Of a stretch of DNA of 64,000 nt, positions 1 to 11,746 are shown piece by piece. Source of the stretch: Allolobophora icterica. Taxonomy: Eukaryota > Annelida > Clitellata > Crassiclitellata > Lumbricidae. The stretch is from the NCBI GenBank assembly GCA_963556255.1, contig OY744605.1:39335608-39399607 (forward strand). Direction: 5' to 3'. Position 1 is the first letter of the stretch. The number at the start of each line of letters is the position of its first letter. The notes beneath the pieces are model-generated. The model was given only the letters and a program-made list of their open reading frames with translations, was not told where the DNA came from and made no database searches. A program made the position numbers and the translations under genes.

Positions 1-79
1 AATATAACACGGATTCTAGTACAATGTGGTCAAGAATAGAGATCTCAAATCTATTGCTGTTTCAGAGCATTAGAAAATA

Positions 80-297
80 ACTCATGCAAAATCGGGCCTT
101 TTTGGTGGTTGGTCCTGTGGTTTGGAACGGGCTCCCTCTGGAGCTGCGTCTCCTCCCGAAAACCCAACCCGAGTCTTTCTACACTGCGTTAAAAACTGTT
201 CTTTTTGTTCGTGCTGAAGTCGGGAGCGCCTCTGAGTAGTTCTCTTGAAGACGCGCTATATAAGTGCTCAAATGAATGAATGAATGAATTACAATGC
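80..297 (+). mobile_element. 3' end of a CR1/L2-like LINE with GAAT tail
   Basis: The plus-strand translation of about 95-240 gives the usual C-terminal end of CR1/L2-type reverse transcriptases (VVGPVVWNGLPLELRLLP, then a SFYTALKT stretch). A short 3' UTR with CGCTATATAAGTGCTC follows, and then a (GAAT)n tail at 270-290. Only this 5'-truncated end is visible. The same end recurs in other places in the window, so it is a family abundant in this genome. The clade assignment is from memory of the family. Confidence 0.7.
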
Positions 298-2707
298 ACA
301 CATGGCTTCCATAGGTTGTTTCATGGAGGCTCCAGTGTACTTTCCATTATGATGACCTAACACAATGCCAGGCTGAAGAATAAGCACATTGTCATGCTCA
401 TAATAAGAAACTTGATCAGACTTGGGAATTCCACTAGCAAACCTGGCAAGTGCATTCTGGCTAAACAGTCCCAAATAGCTGACACCTAATCCTACCACTA
501 ATGAAAATAATTAAGAGTGACAGTACACTGAATGTTCATGTACTAAGGTGATAACTCACAACCATCACAGCTTAGAAAAGCTCAGCCAAGGTCAGATCAA
601 ACTCTTTTGGAAATTTATGTGACCTTGGCAAATCAAAATCAAACCACAAAATTATAAGGTTGCTGTCTTGTGCCTAGGACTCTACTGTCACAAAATTACT
701 TCTTATTATACCATACTGTCAGTGCCATAGCTAGCGGTGTTCTAGCGGTGGGTGCCATGGAACAGGGTGCAACTGAAGACGAGGGCGCACATTTTGAGAC
801 AGAATGATTTAACTATTAAACTAATTACTTTATCTTGAAATATAATATCTATTTAAAATGAAATAAATGTAATAAAATTAAGTAATAAAAAATAAAAGTG
901 TATCTAAAAAAAAAAATTCAGTCCATATCCGCAAGTGGGACGTAGGTGAGGCGCTCATCTCCTTTTCTAAGCCCTTGAGCCGGCAATGGACGAATCCCAA
1001 GGTCCTGGACACGGGGCTGGTGCATCGCAAAACTTGCCGTTTACTTCCCAGCTTACGCCGGTACCAAATTATACTGCTTGGTGGCAGAGGCACGGTGTGC
1101 GCAAACAACTTGCCCAGGGTCGTTGCACGGAGTCGAACCAGCGACCGCATGATCATTGACCAAACGTGTTACCGATAGCTCCACTGTGCCGCAAAAGTGT
1201 ATACAGATAGATAGATAGATCTACCCGACAGCTTATTTAAAAATTGTTGTTTGAACGTATTTATAATAAATATTATATCCGAGATAACAATTTGGTTATT
1301 ATTCCTTAAGGTGATCTTTGGGGGGCACTATATTTACGCTTACTATGTTTCTGCATACTGTTAAACTTAAAATTACATCTACGACTAAGTCAATGGCAAT
1401 AATGGGATACCTTTTCAACTCCAGTATCCCATGACCGTTTAAGGACATCTTGAAAGTCATCTAATAACACAGTCACATAACTTCAAATTTTAATGTGCAC
1501 AAATTATATAACCAAAAATTACACCACAATTCTACTTTAAAAATGTTTACAGTTAAATTTTTACTACTGTCATAACAAAGAACAATGTATATAATTAAAA
1601 TACAGAATAATTTCACTGTACAGTTATAAAAAACAATTCAATTCAACTTGCAAATTTGAGTATTAATAGCCTGACAGGTCTTATGCAAATTTATTTAATT
1701 TAATAACAAGTGACATGAAAAACTGTCTCAAAATGTACCTTTATATTTGACTGAGCCATGATAAATGCCATGGAACATAGGATCTGAAAATGTAAGTTCA
1801 GTATGAACACATAATGTTGCCACCTTATCGAAACACATGTAATTCCACAGTTCAACAAAAGACAGAGTATGCCTTTTGTTGATGTGCATGTTACTTACTC
1901 TCACTTTGCCTCAGTATTCCAGTGCATACTGCAAACCAATTTATAACTCCATCTATCAAACTTTGAACATAAGATATATTACATAAATGTCTAATTTATA
2001 TTACTTATGAAAATGAAGACAAAACTTGGGCAAAAACACCTGAAGGTTGAAGTATGTACAAGAAAAGGAGAAACCTACAGTTAAATGTTTTTAGAATTTA
2101 GCATCTTTAAATAAACTTAACCAGGCTGTCCAAAAGATTCCTAAGGCAGACGCGCTAATGCGTAAGAATTTCTTATCTAGGATGTTATATCAGTAAAATT
2201 CATATCCAATTGTTAGGCCTTCTATCTATACCTAACCTAGTTAGCTGGCTTCCTTTCCAACTTATGTTGTTTCTTGTGTTTCATGCCTGTAACTGCATAA
2301 CACGTTTGTTAACCACAGTGCGCATGCAGGTGGTTCAATAAAGAATATACTTACTTACTTACTTACTTATGTACATCTCTGAGTGTGTGGGCTACGTGAT
2401 GATCTCGCACAAAACAATGAAATTGAAACCTACAATTGTATCAATACTAAAATATAAAGGCACAGGTCTCTGCTGTTTCAATAACTTCCAATGCATTCAA
2501 TTCTGCTGATTTTCTGAATTTTTTGTTTCATTCAAGAAGAAAAAAATGCAGTCCAAAAAACCAAATCACTTACCAGTTAGGTTTGCTCCAATGTCTGCCA
2601 TTGTTTCACAAAATACCAGTATATAAATTATGATGACGTTGAGCGTTCCAAACAAAGAGGCAAGCCACAAAGAGAATGGAAGCATGTAACATACAGTAAC
2701 ACAGCAT
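289..2707 (-). CDS. Two 3' exons of an unidentified membrane protein gene
   Basis: Exon 2574-2707 (minus) encodes a hydrophobic stretch, LPFSLWLASLFGTLNVIIIY and onward to ETMADIGANLT, and ends at a canonical GTAAGTG donor in phase 1. A second reading frame at 291-496 follows an ATTTTCATTAG acceptor in the matching phase and runs through LGVSYLGLFSQNALARF to a TAA stop at 289-291. The two join in frame. At least two membrane segments are visible. The acceptor of the upstream exon is weak (TTTTAAAG) and no first exon or start was found, so the N-terminus lies upstream or is lost. I do not recognise the family. Exon-like composition and matching splice phases argue that it is real, but the final exon ending against a LINE tail is suspicious. 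Confidence 0.4.
915..1193 (-). mobile_element. tRNA-derived SINE
   Basis: On the minus strand the head carries a perfect pol III B box (GGTTCGACTCC, near 1129-1139) about 50 nt downstream of a tRNA-like segment AGTGGAGCTATCGGTAAC. A roughly 200-bp body follows, and then a T-rich tail (the run of A at 906-916 on the plus strand). It sits in the intron of the membrane-protein exons. The tRNA of origin is not clear. Confidence 0.65.
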
Positions 2708-2842
2708 CTTTAAAATAGCATTATAGACAAATGAATCCTACAATTTTTAATACCATAACACAGCACTACCCACAGTGATGGTTCTACAGATTAGGAAAAT
2801 TACTATGACCCAAGCTGTTCCCCTACATGCCCCAAAATTATT

Positions 2843-3117
2843 GGGATCAACGCGAATCCCCGAAACCCGAATCCCCGAAAACGCTGAAAATACGCAAAAG
2901 CCTGATTTCCAGAAAACAATTTTATAGAAAGCGGCCGAACTCTGGAAAACTATTCAAAGTTTAATTGTAAACTCTTATATATTACACAGACCTAGCGTGG
3001 TCTTGATGTATCTCAAAATACTGCCTGTTCACCTGTTTATTTGTAATTTTAGTCTAGATTTGATTTCGGGGATCCGGCCGAAATTTGTTTCGGGAATTCG
3101 GGTTTCGGGCCGCACCC
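2843..3117. mobile_element. Short nonautonomous TIR element (CGAATCCCCGAAACC family)
   Basis: Starts GGGATCAACGCGAATCCCCG and ends in the imperfect reverse complement (...TTCGGGTTTCGGGCCGCACCC). It is flanked on both sides by the 8-bp direct repeat AAATTATT (2835-2842 and 3118-3125). Its left 200 bp match the right end of the 2.9-kb element at 27068-29951 in inverted orientation, so it is probably a deletion derivative of that element. No coding capacity. Confidence 0.8.
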
Positions 3118-3125
3118 AAATTATT

Positions 3126-3830
3126 GGCCACTTTTAATATTAATTACAATATTTTATGGCTCATTTGGAGCTTTAACAATATAGAAAACGGAAGGTCACC
3201 GAAAATAATGAGAAAAAAATGCCAAAATAGTTGATAAAAATAGTCAGCAAAATTGTGGCTACACAGAAAGCTTATAAATCAGACTTCAAAGCTGTGGGGA
3301 TGACATCAAATTTTCCAGTTAATACTGCCATAATTATAAACTTCAGCATACGTTGGTGGTCATGGGCAGAAAAATCACAGTCTCCTTAAATGCTCTTGCC
3401 CCCTCATTTCACTGTGTAAAGGGCATGTTCCGAAGCATACAATCCTTAGTTGAACAAATTACCTGACACACAAAATGAGAAAATGTGTGAAAATAGCGCT
3501 TCCTGTGTTTGATGCCCTTTAGGGCCATTTACACAACGGCTGGATGCAGTCCGAGTTTATGGTAAGCTTATAATAGGATCCATACACACCTTATTTGGAC
3601 CAGTTACCTACACTTAATGTGATATATGTGAAAATAAGGTTTCTCCAAGTTTGTCCTTTTAATAAATATACCTGCGACTTTCGCGACAAAAATAGCGCTA
3701 TAGAAATGTATATTAAGTGGTTAGCCTACTTGGTTAACATGTGCACCCACCAATAAATCGAAGCGTAGGTTTTATTAATCCAACAGATTTCGCCATCGCT
3801 GCGATATTAACAAAATGTAATGCTAAACGG
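3126..3830. other. AT-rich spacer, no gene seen
   Basis: No ORF with recognisable similarity, RNA gene or clear repeat boundary on either strand. The stretch has the same base composition as the neighbouring intronic sequence. Confidence 0.5.
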
Positions 3831-4148
3831 GGTAAACGTACGCTTTAGCGTAATTAATTATTGGCAGGATTTCGGAAAAATGAATAGCGTAAATAATTAT
3901 TTAATCCACGTTCCAGCTTCTAGTTCAGTTTAATGTTACACATTTTAATCGTTCATCCATCCAGCTTCCACTTTTAGCTCATTTTCATCGCTAATCCAGC
4001 TTTCAGCTTGACTTATATTTTCACCGCTAATCCACCTTCCAGTTAGATTTGTATTTTCATCGCTAATACAGCTTCCAATAATTAATTGCGCTAAAGCGAA
4101 CGTGGACATTTCGTCCAATAATTAATTACGCTAAAACGTACGTTTACC
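3831..4148. mobile_element. Foldback element with GGTAAACGTACGCTTTAGCG termini
   Basis: The left end GGTAAACGTACGCTTTAGCG plus TAATTAATTATTGG is mirrored by CCAATAATTAATTACGCTAA plus AACGTACGTTTACC at the right end, giving about 34-bp inverted termini. The interior contains degenerate copies of a 35-45 bp unit around CCAGCTT...TTTTCATCGC. A second copy lies at 44093-44528 in the opposite orientation. No ORF. Confidence 0.75.
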
Positions 4149-4178
4149 GTCAACCAATCATAGCAGAAATGCCAAGAC

Positions 4179-5385
4179 CAGTGTTGCCAGTGAGGTTTTT
4201 GAGATTTCCCCAGATTTCCTTCCAAAAAATCCCCAGAAATCCCCAGATTATATAACCACAATTTTATTAACACTTTAACATTAGGTATCAGATATTTTAA
4301 CACTATTTAACAGTAAAATATTTACTAAGTTACATTAATAACACAATATTCCTCAAATGAATCAAATATAAGATGTTAGTTGTGACTATTTACTTGTCAG
4401 TTGTCACTTGTCAAATTTGTCAACGAGTCGGCATCCAAGTCGACAACTTCTGCTTCGTCAATATCACATGCATCAATTAACAACGTGGAATCTTGATTTG
4501 AAGTTTCAAAATATTTGCATGTCTCTACCGACAACGTCCTTAACACACATTTTCAACCACGCTTTTACTAGGATTAAACTTATGACAAATTCCATCTTTA
4601 GCAATTGCTTGCTTGGCTCGTAAGTTGACAATGGCAACTGTTTCACATAAAAGCTTGTTGGTTTGTTGCGTTTTAACTAAATTAACCTTCCAAAACACTG
4701 CTTTGTCCAAGTTGGAACATGTTTCGTACTTGAGTACAACAGTGTTCATTGTCAGCAGAATTTGTCCTACACCGTTGACTTTATCCACTGAAGCTTCGGA
4801 TTGGAAATACAAACGCAGAGCATCCCGTTGCTCAAGGGTTCTCTCAATGACTGCTTTACACACAGCTTCAAAACTTTATGTTTTCTGGGCCTGAACTACA
4901 TCTTGTATTAAATGGAACTGGTGATTTCTTTTACTGCTACACTCATTTTCCCGTCATCTTAATTTTAATTATTTGTAGACAAAAAAAAACAATATGCTGT
5001 TTAGTGTTTACCTTCTTAAGTCTATAACTTAGAGAGACATCACAAACAAAGACTCAGTATTGTAGATGATTGACAGCCATTATCAACAGAAATTTTAAAT
5101 TATAACAGGAAATAGAATTACAACTACAAGAATGACTAGATAGTTGATATGGTTTAAAACAAGAATACATTTTGTGGAATAAAAATTATATAGCACGTTA
5201 TTTCTTACATATAATTACAATATAAGCATAGTTTTTAATGCTCAGTGCACACAAAATAATACATTGTCAATGCAAATGGTCAGAATGGTCAAATTTCCCC
5301 AGATTTGGCCAAAAAATCCCCAGATACCCAGACGAAGGCCGAAATCCCCAGATCTAGGGAAAAATCCCCAGCTCTGGCAACACTG
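4179..5385 (-). mobile_element. hAT DNA transposon relic with transposase fragment
   Basis: Termini CAGTGTTGCCAG and CTGGCAACACTG are inverted repeats, and the element is flanked by a perfect 8-bp duplication GCCAAGAC (4171-4178, 5386-5393), the hAT hallmark. Subterminal repeats of AAATCCCCAGAT are present at both ends. The minus-strand reading frame at about 4540-4863 includes ERTLEQRDALRLYFQSE, like the segment before the C-terminal part of hAT transposases of the ZMYM/ZNF862-related type. The rest of the transposase is missing, so it is inactive. Confidence 0.85.
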
Positions 5386-6485
5386 GCCAAGACCCTATAG
5401 GCCAATTTGCATCAACACTAATTAAATGTCTAACCTTGGACCCTAGCAACGGAATCACGTGATCAAAATTCGACAGTCTGATTGGACAGTAATTTAGGTT
5501 AGAGCCCGCCTTTAATGTTGTTATGTAAACAGATTATTAGTGGGTGTGAAATTTTTCGAGATGTCGTGTTAAAACATAAATAACATGTCAATTTCGGAAG
5601 AGAATAGGGTAGCTGCAGCATTGAATCAGCTTGATAAATCAAATTTATCATCTGCGTGTTCTGCGGAAGATTTGAAAAAGTTAGTTGAGGATTATTTCTG
5701 CGCCGCGAAGGATACCGATGACCTGAGCGATTTTGAGAGCGATGAGGATGATTCGCATGAAGCAGGAGACGAGTGTGGAGAAAGTGATCGTGACGAAGTT
5801 GACTTTGGCATGCAGGCTGCTGGAATACGAGATTTGACCGATGAGGAGATGCCAGAAATAGCCGTCAACATGCGTCAATGCCGCGTTGACGAGGCTTCTG
5901 ACTTGTTAATCCCTGTCTCAACTGATTATGCCAACACCGATATTGACAAAGAATTAGCCACTGTGAAAGAATTTATGTGTAGCTGTAAGCTAAATTCCGG
6001 CCAACCATGCTATACTCAGTTCCACCATGACGAGGTTATTCGACGACGTATGGCAATGCAAGAATTATCAAGCGGTATGTATAACGTTTATCAAAAGTTG
6101 AAAATAATTATGTTATAGAACACATTAATTTTGTAAAGGCTGCCAATTGAAGTGCTGCCAGCTACCCAGCAGTCACTCAGTGCTGGGCTAACCCTGAACC
6201 TAAATGTAATATCGTACTCACACAGGACAACAGTGTTTGGCATACATCCATACCCGAGTTTTATACCCACGTAGCTGACAATCTTGGCCTTTAGTGTTTA
6301 AATTAACTCTCAATAACTAATTATTTTCTGCTAACGATTGTATCCAGATGCGTCGTGTCGCCTGGTGTTTCATTAAAGGAATATACATAATACCGATTGT
6401 CCTGTATGCCATACCGAATACTTTGCCATACATTATAGAACTTTATTTGTCATACATAATACTTTCTTTGCTATACGTGTTCGTT

Positions 6486-7741
6486 CAGGCCCAGCCCTAG
6501 GGTGTGCGGGGCCCAAGGCAGCAAGCGATAAGTGGGGCCCCGAGCAAAAATAGCATTGTGGAGTTGATTTCCTGCGAAGACGGTATTGGCAATATGTATT
6601 AAATAATGCAGAATCGAAGTTAAATGGGTTAATGAAAAAAATGCAAATCAGGCTCTTAATACTAGCATTTTACTATGGAAACAGTAATTATGTTTATTTA
6701 ATTATTGATCATCTGACAATTGAGAAAGGATATTAAACATTTTAGTATCCTCCTAATTGAAAGTTTGTTAGTCACCAAAGACAATAGCGTGGGTTCTATC
6801 TTCTAAAATGTTTTTATTCACGTAAATCTTGCGCAATGATTTCGCTATAGTCTAGAACTCTAGATTGCTCGCAACATCATTCTCAATTGACAAAATAGCT
6901 AAGTTAGCCTTTCTTGAAGCATCGTTAATTGCATATAGGTTTTGATAAGTTTCAGCTTCGAGAAGCTTCTTAGTCTCCAGAAGCTACAGTGACAGGAACA
7001 GTCAGACGTATTCGAAGTGCAACGTACGTGTTAGGAAAGTCATAATATCGCTTGTTTATTGTAAAAATTTGCAAAATCTTAACAGGAGCATTGCAGGCTG
7101 CTGCAGGAATGATAGAACTTCAATGATTGCAACTCCTCAGCAATCATGAAAGACCAAGATCCCTAGTTTTCGCCGGCTGTAACTTTTTTCTTCAGATTCA
7201 TACTGCAATTCTGTGGGACAGTTTTTTGCAACTCGTGAAATTTGTAAAGAAATCCAAACGACTCATGATGCATTCTCAGTAGTTCAAAGCGGCTGTCCAT
7301 CTACAATTCTACATGATTACCGTATTGACAACATGGTTGAAGTAATTTATGAGAAATTTATCTTGTGCGTCTGAAAATCCCTCATCGTCAGCTTCATATG
7401 TAAATAGTTTTTTTTTCTTTAGCGCTCTTTGAAAACTGGTTCTACTTCTAAATCTGTGGCAATTTCCTTTGCAGTTGCTATTGCCGTTGCAAGGCCGCCT
7501 CTCTGTAAGATTTCAACCATTTGTAAGAAGTTTATGTTCCATGCTGTTGATAGCAGTGCTAGATCGACTGAGATGTTTTTGTAAGTCGTTGCTGATATAA
7601 TTAAACTGGACCAATATGTCGTATCAAAAGCAATTGAACCAATCTCATCACTGTAAAAAATTATAGCCAGCAGCGCGGGGCCCCTGAAAGCGTGGGGCCC
7701 AAGGCGGCTGCCTCGTTCGCCTTACCCTAGGGCCGGGCCTG
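6486..7741 (-). mobile_element. hAT element with C-terminal transposase remnant
   Basis: Ends CAGGCCCAGCCCTAGGG and CCCTAGGGCCGGGCCTG are inverted, with a perfect 8-bp target duplication TGTTCGTT (6478-6485, 7742-7749). The minus strand at about 6860-6980 reads ANLAILSIENDVASNLEF, matching the C-terminal dimerisation end of hAT transposases, but stops interrupt it. It was inserted in an intron of the DUF7869-family gene. Confidence 0.85.
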
Positions 7742-8156
7742 TGTTCGTTGGTATTGAAAACAATGTTATCTCATGTTTTGCAATAGTTATTTTAATGGTT
7801 ATCAGTTTGGAATGCTGTTTTTCAGGTCAAAAAGATTTGGTTTTGTTGGGTATGATTAGCTGCAACATACACTTGTCAGGAAAAAACATGTCGATCAAAT
7901 CACATTGACAACAAAGAACGATTACATCCAAAGTCAACCTATTTTGTGGAATCCAAGCAAGTCTGCCGAGAAACCTTCCGCTTCTTGCATTTGTAAGTGG
8001 TATTATCTGATTGTTGTACTGTTTAAGAAAAATGTAATTAACAAGAATGTTACAATATCTCAATGATTTGAGTATGTTCATTTTATACAGGATATTTTAT
8101 GAGATAATTCAAGAATTGACTTTTGAAATGTTGTTTATGTTTTGAGCATCATTATT

Positions 8157-8360
8157 ATTGTATTTTATTGTATTGTATCGTATCCTAACATTTATAGGCG
8201 CCTTTAAGTGTTCGCTAATCAGAGGTGCTCCCAGTGCGAAAGACCCAGTGAATAGAAAGTGGTTTTAAGACAGCGGAATGAGGCACTTGGGCCACCAGCT
8301 AATAAAGAGGCTCGTGTCAATGGAGGTAGTTGATTCCATAGATTAGAGCGATTATAGAAC
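8157..8360 (-). mobile_element. CR1/L2-like LINE 3' UTR, reverse orientation
   Basis: Shares the AATCAGAGGTGCTCCCA block and upstream T/A-rich (ATTGT)n tail with the pieces at 14761 and 35041. These are the reverse complement of the LINE 3' end seen at 80-297. Noncoding. Confidence 0.5.
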
Positions 8361-8698
8361 AATAATATTTTAAACTAATGGCCAGGCTATTGTTTTATTT
8401 TACAAACAGGATAAGCCGAGACCTGCTGACAACACTTATCAAGTGGTATCGAGAAAACGGCCTGCAGCCTCGACCTAAACGAAGCGGTGGCCGCATCAAC
8501 ATGAAAAGAAATTTATCATTCCAGGACATAGAAAGCGTCGTTCGTTTCTTGGTGAACTTTGCTGAAGTGAATGCCATTGTTCTGCCTGGACGCGTTCCTC
8601 GTTCTACAAATGGGACGTTAAAATTCTTCCATCAAGCGAGACTCGATCTTCAGTCTGGCGCAAATACAAAGCAGCTGTGATCAGCAATGGTTTGTTAA

Positions 8699-9040
8699 TA
8701 ATTGAGTTTATTGGAAAACTAGCAGAAAATTTGATATTCAAATATCAATAAAAAAAAATTATTTTTAAAACCAGGTTTACATTAATTTTATATTCATCTG
8801 CAAACTGCCACGGTACTCGCTAAGCAGTTGCATACAACTAAACCTATCATTAATGGTAATTAGTACAATTAACTCTAGTTTATGGGAAAACTAGCAGAAA
8901 TATGCAAATATCAATAAAAAAATTTTCATTTCTATTATTTAAACCAGGTTTACATTAATTTTATCAAACTGCTAGGTACTCGCTAAAAGGTTGCATACAA
9001 CAAAACTATCAGAGGCCCCATTAATGGTAATTAGTACAAT
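8699..9040 (+). repeat. Two tandem copies of a ~170-bp AT-rich unit
   Basis: 8699-8868 and 8869-9040 share TTGGAAAACTAGCAGAAA or GGGAAAACTAGCAGAAA, CAATAAAAAAA, AACCAGGTTTACATTAATTT, GGTACTCGCTAA and ATTAATGGTAATTAGTACAA in the same order. They lie in the intron before the last DUF7869-like exon. Confidence 0.8.
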
Positions 9041-10389
9041 GATTGTTTGATTTTCTTACACAGAACAAAGAGCAGTTGGAAACAGTACATTTCGCAAACT
9101 TTGGCGTCAGATTGTTCCCAATATTGTCATAACAAAACCACGGAGCGACATCTGTTGGGAATGTCACCAGAACAACACCACTATCTACAGGACTGCCAAC
9201 CTTCCAGAGTGTGTGAAGAGCGCAAAACTCTTGAAGCAGGAGAAACCTTTGGTAACAGTACTGTTGTGAACGAAAGATCGCTTTATCAAAGTATGGTAGC
9301 AGACTGCAAAGTTGAAGCTGTTGGTTTGCAGTTGTCACAGAATGCACCATGTAGTCGGCAGAGAAGTATGCATTACAGTTTCGACTACGCACAACAAGTG
9401 CAATATCCCAGCGATCCCATGCAGCCTGGCCCGATGTACTTTCTGTGCCCTCGGAAGTGTGGAGTATTTGGAATTTGCTGTGAAGGCATTCCCCAACAAA
9501 TAAATTTTTTAATTGATGAAGCCCATTCTTGCAGCAAAGGTTCAAATTCTGTAATAAGTTACCTGGACTATTTTTTTCAACTTTTGGGCTTGGTGAGACT
9601 AACGTGCATTTACACTGTGACAACTGTAGCGGACAAAATAAAAATCGTTACATGCTGTGGTATTTGCTCTGGAGATGCTGTGTTGGTCTGCACGAAACTA
9701 TAACTTTAAATTTTCTCGTGACAGGTCACACGAAATTTACACCCGACTGGTGCTTTGGCTTATTTAAGCAAGCATTCAGGCCCTCACCTGTTTCGAGCTT
9801 GGCAGACATTGCTTGTGTTGTAAATAACTCCACAGTATCTGGAATTAATGTTGCACAGTTAGTGGGTGATGAAAAAGGCCAGACCTACGTTCCTTGCAAA
9901 AACTGGCAGAAATTTCTTGAATCTAGTTTCAAGCCACTCCTACAAATAAAATCTTACCATCATTTTAGATTTTCTGCCAGAGAACCTGGCATCGTGTTTG
10001 CAAAACTGTTTGCAGACTCGAATGAAGAAAGATTTGACCTGCAAGTTAAGTCAAATGTTACTTTTAATCGCATAGTATTATATTCATTATCCACATGCAA
10101 GTCCTGTCAAGTCGCTTCTTGTCTGTCATCGCCATACTATCAGAAGCTGCACGAGTCGACTCAGTGCGCGTACTCGGTGTTACCATGCATCACCTCCGAC
10201 CTTAAAATGGACTTGCACCTAGATGCACTTTGCACCTTGCACTGTGACCCAAGGCCGTAGCTAGGGCTTGTTTTTGGTGTTTAAACACCCTCGAAATTAA
10301 ATAATATAAAAATGAAATAATGCATTTACTAACTCCAAACCCCTTGGTCACTGGCGTAAACTTGTCCAAAATATTGGGGGGCATGGGCT

Positions 10390-10640
10390 CTGGACAAAAA
10401 AAAACAAGTTTTTTCAAGATGAAAAGTTGTTTTGTTGTTGTTTTTTCCGGTTTTTTCGTTTTTGTGGTTTTTGTTGTTTTGGTTGTTTTTAAGATTTTTG
10501 GATTTCGGATCATAAAAATCATGAAAAATGACATGAACAAGAGCTCCAACTCAATTTCATTCAGTTGCGATTTCAGAAAATTAAAAATCAGTAAATCAAT
10601 GTTATTAAAATAACTTCTACAAAAATAAGAAATTTATTTT
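10390..10640. repeat. Dispersed repeat, copy 1
   Basis: Shares GATTTCGGATCATAAAAAT-like, GAGCTCCAACTCA and TGTTATTAAAATAACTTCTA blocks in the same order with 32041-32326. No ORF of note. Confidence 0.7.
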
Positions 10641-11083
10641 TTTAAACAATTTTTGTGGTTTTCCTTTTTTTCATTTAGAACCAAAATCCGAAAAAAACTT
10701 TTGTCACCTCTGATCCGGCAGTCAGCAGAGGCTTCTGGTGTTACGTTAATGCGTATGAAATGGGGCGTTTTGTTTACATGTAAATTTGTTTCATATTGAA
10801 GATAAAAATAAATCTTTGTTTTTCATTTTTTTGCATATTCGTTGTCTCTAAATAGGTCTACTCAAAGGCTGATGTGTACATGGCCGCCGTGGAGGTTTGT
10901 TAAGTAAATGGGGGCCCTTCCTAGCGGGACCCTGGTCCTTTTAGGGCTTCCTATTGACCACTTGCAGCATGATATAGCCTTCTAACCCATTAATATCTTA
11001 ATGTTTCAAACCTTTTCATCATCATAGTGGCTATTTAAATTATATTTTCTTGTATATTGTCACGTTTGCTTTGTGGATCATAA

Positions 11084-11084
<1 letters not shown>

Positions 11085-11174
<90 letters not shown>
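11085..11174. repeat. (TTGA)n microsatellite
   Basis: About 22 uninterrupted TTGA units. Probably the tail of a LINE, given the LINE-like 3' UTR just upstream. Confidence 0.95.
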
Positions 11175-11746
11175 ATGAATTTCCAATAGTATTTCAGTTC
11201 TGTGTCTCTGTTTTTCTGTTTCTGAAGAAATTTGGCTATATTGAAACATAGTAGTTTAATATGTGAAAAAATTCTCCTCTCGATTTTTTGGGGGATTGCC
11301 CCGGCTCCTCAATTATTGGGGGGCACGTGTCCCGGCTGACCCCCCAGAGTCTACGCCTATGCCCTTGGTCGGTTGACTCGGTTGCTTGTCGGCTTGCTCA
11401 AGGACGAGAAAACACCCCCGAAACAGAGAACACCCCCGAAACAAAATCCTGGCTACGGGTACTACGGTGGTCATCGGTGATGATGAGTTATGCCTATTTG
11501 TTTACTGTACTTTCTTGCTGCTAGACAAGAAAATAATGCGCAACAAAAGCAATATAAACCTTGTGGAAGAACCATGAGACGATTCTTTGAATGACGTATT
11601 CGTTTATTCATCAATGACGTAATAAAAATATCTCTATAGCAATGCAGCGAGTTGAATTTCAGCGGTTCGATTAGGTCGGCAGGTTTTGAAGTATTTATTA
11701 TAAACTAATTTTTCATTTCAACAAACCCAGGGTTTTATATTCATAG

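Larger units (their letters stand above)
5585..10060 (+). pseudogene. DUF7869-family gene, frameshifted, possible DDE-like nuclease
   Basis: Exon-like blocks: 5585-6073 (acidic N-terminus, then a CSCKLNSGQPCYTQF segment; donor GTATGT at 6074), about 7826-7970 (ending CRETFRFLH; donor GTAAGTGG), about 8410-8690 (RENGLQPRPK...IVLPGRVPR) and 9043-10060. The last block contains FRKLWRQIVPNIVITKPRSD, DICWECHQN, HYSFDYAQQVQYPSDPMQPG, NVHLHCDNCSGQNKNRYM and VTGHTKFTPDWCFGLFKQ. From memory this is the large invertebrate family named DUF7869. Its function is not established. Asp in FDYAQ, Asp in HCDNCSG and an acidic residue in TPDWCFG resemble an RNase H-fold D-D-D/E arrangement; that is inference. 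Reading-frame shifts near 7905, 8620, 9235 and 9590 mean this copy is probably dead, unless they are assembly indels (two are in or near homopolymers). A hAT element and a LINE end sit in its introns. Confidence 0.72.
10261..11746. other. Repeat-derived spacer
   Basis: No gene recognised. Contains a G/T-rich dispersed repeat (about 10370-10640, second copy near 32041), a block 10905-10965 with CCTAGCGGGACCCTGGTCC that resembles the 3' UTR before the tail of the LINE near 43250, a (TTGA)n tract, and at 11285-11365 a G/C-tract terminus ending GAGTCTACGCCTATG like those of decayed DNA transposons. Confidence 0.5.

Noticed and set aside
10320..10613. 97-residue plus-strand ORF with VVFVVFVV runs
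   Set aside because: G/T-rich dispersed repeat; the second copy near 32041 does not preserve the frame.
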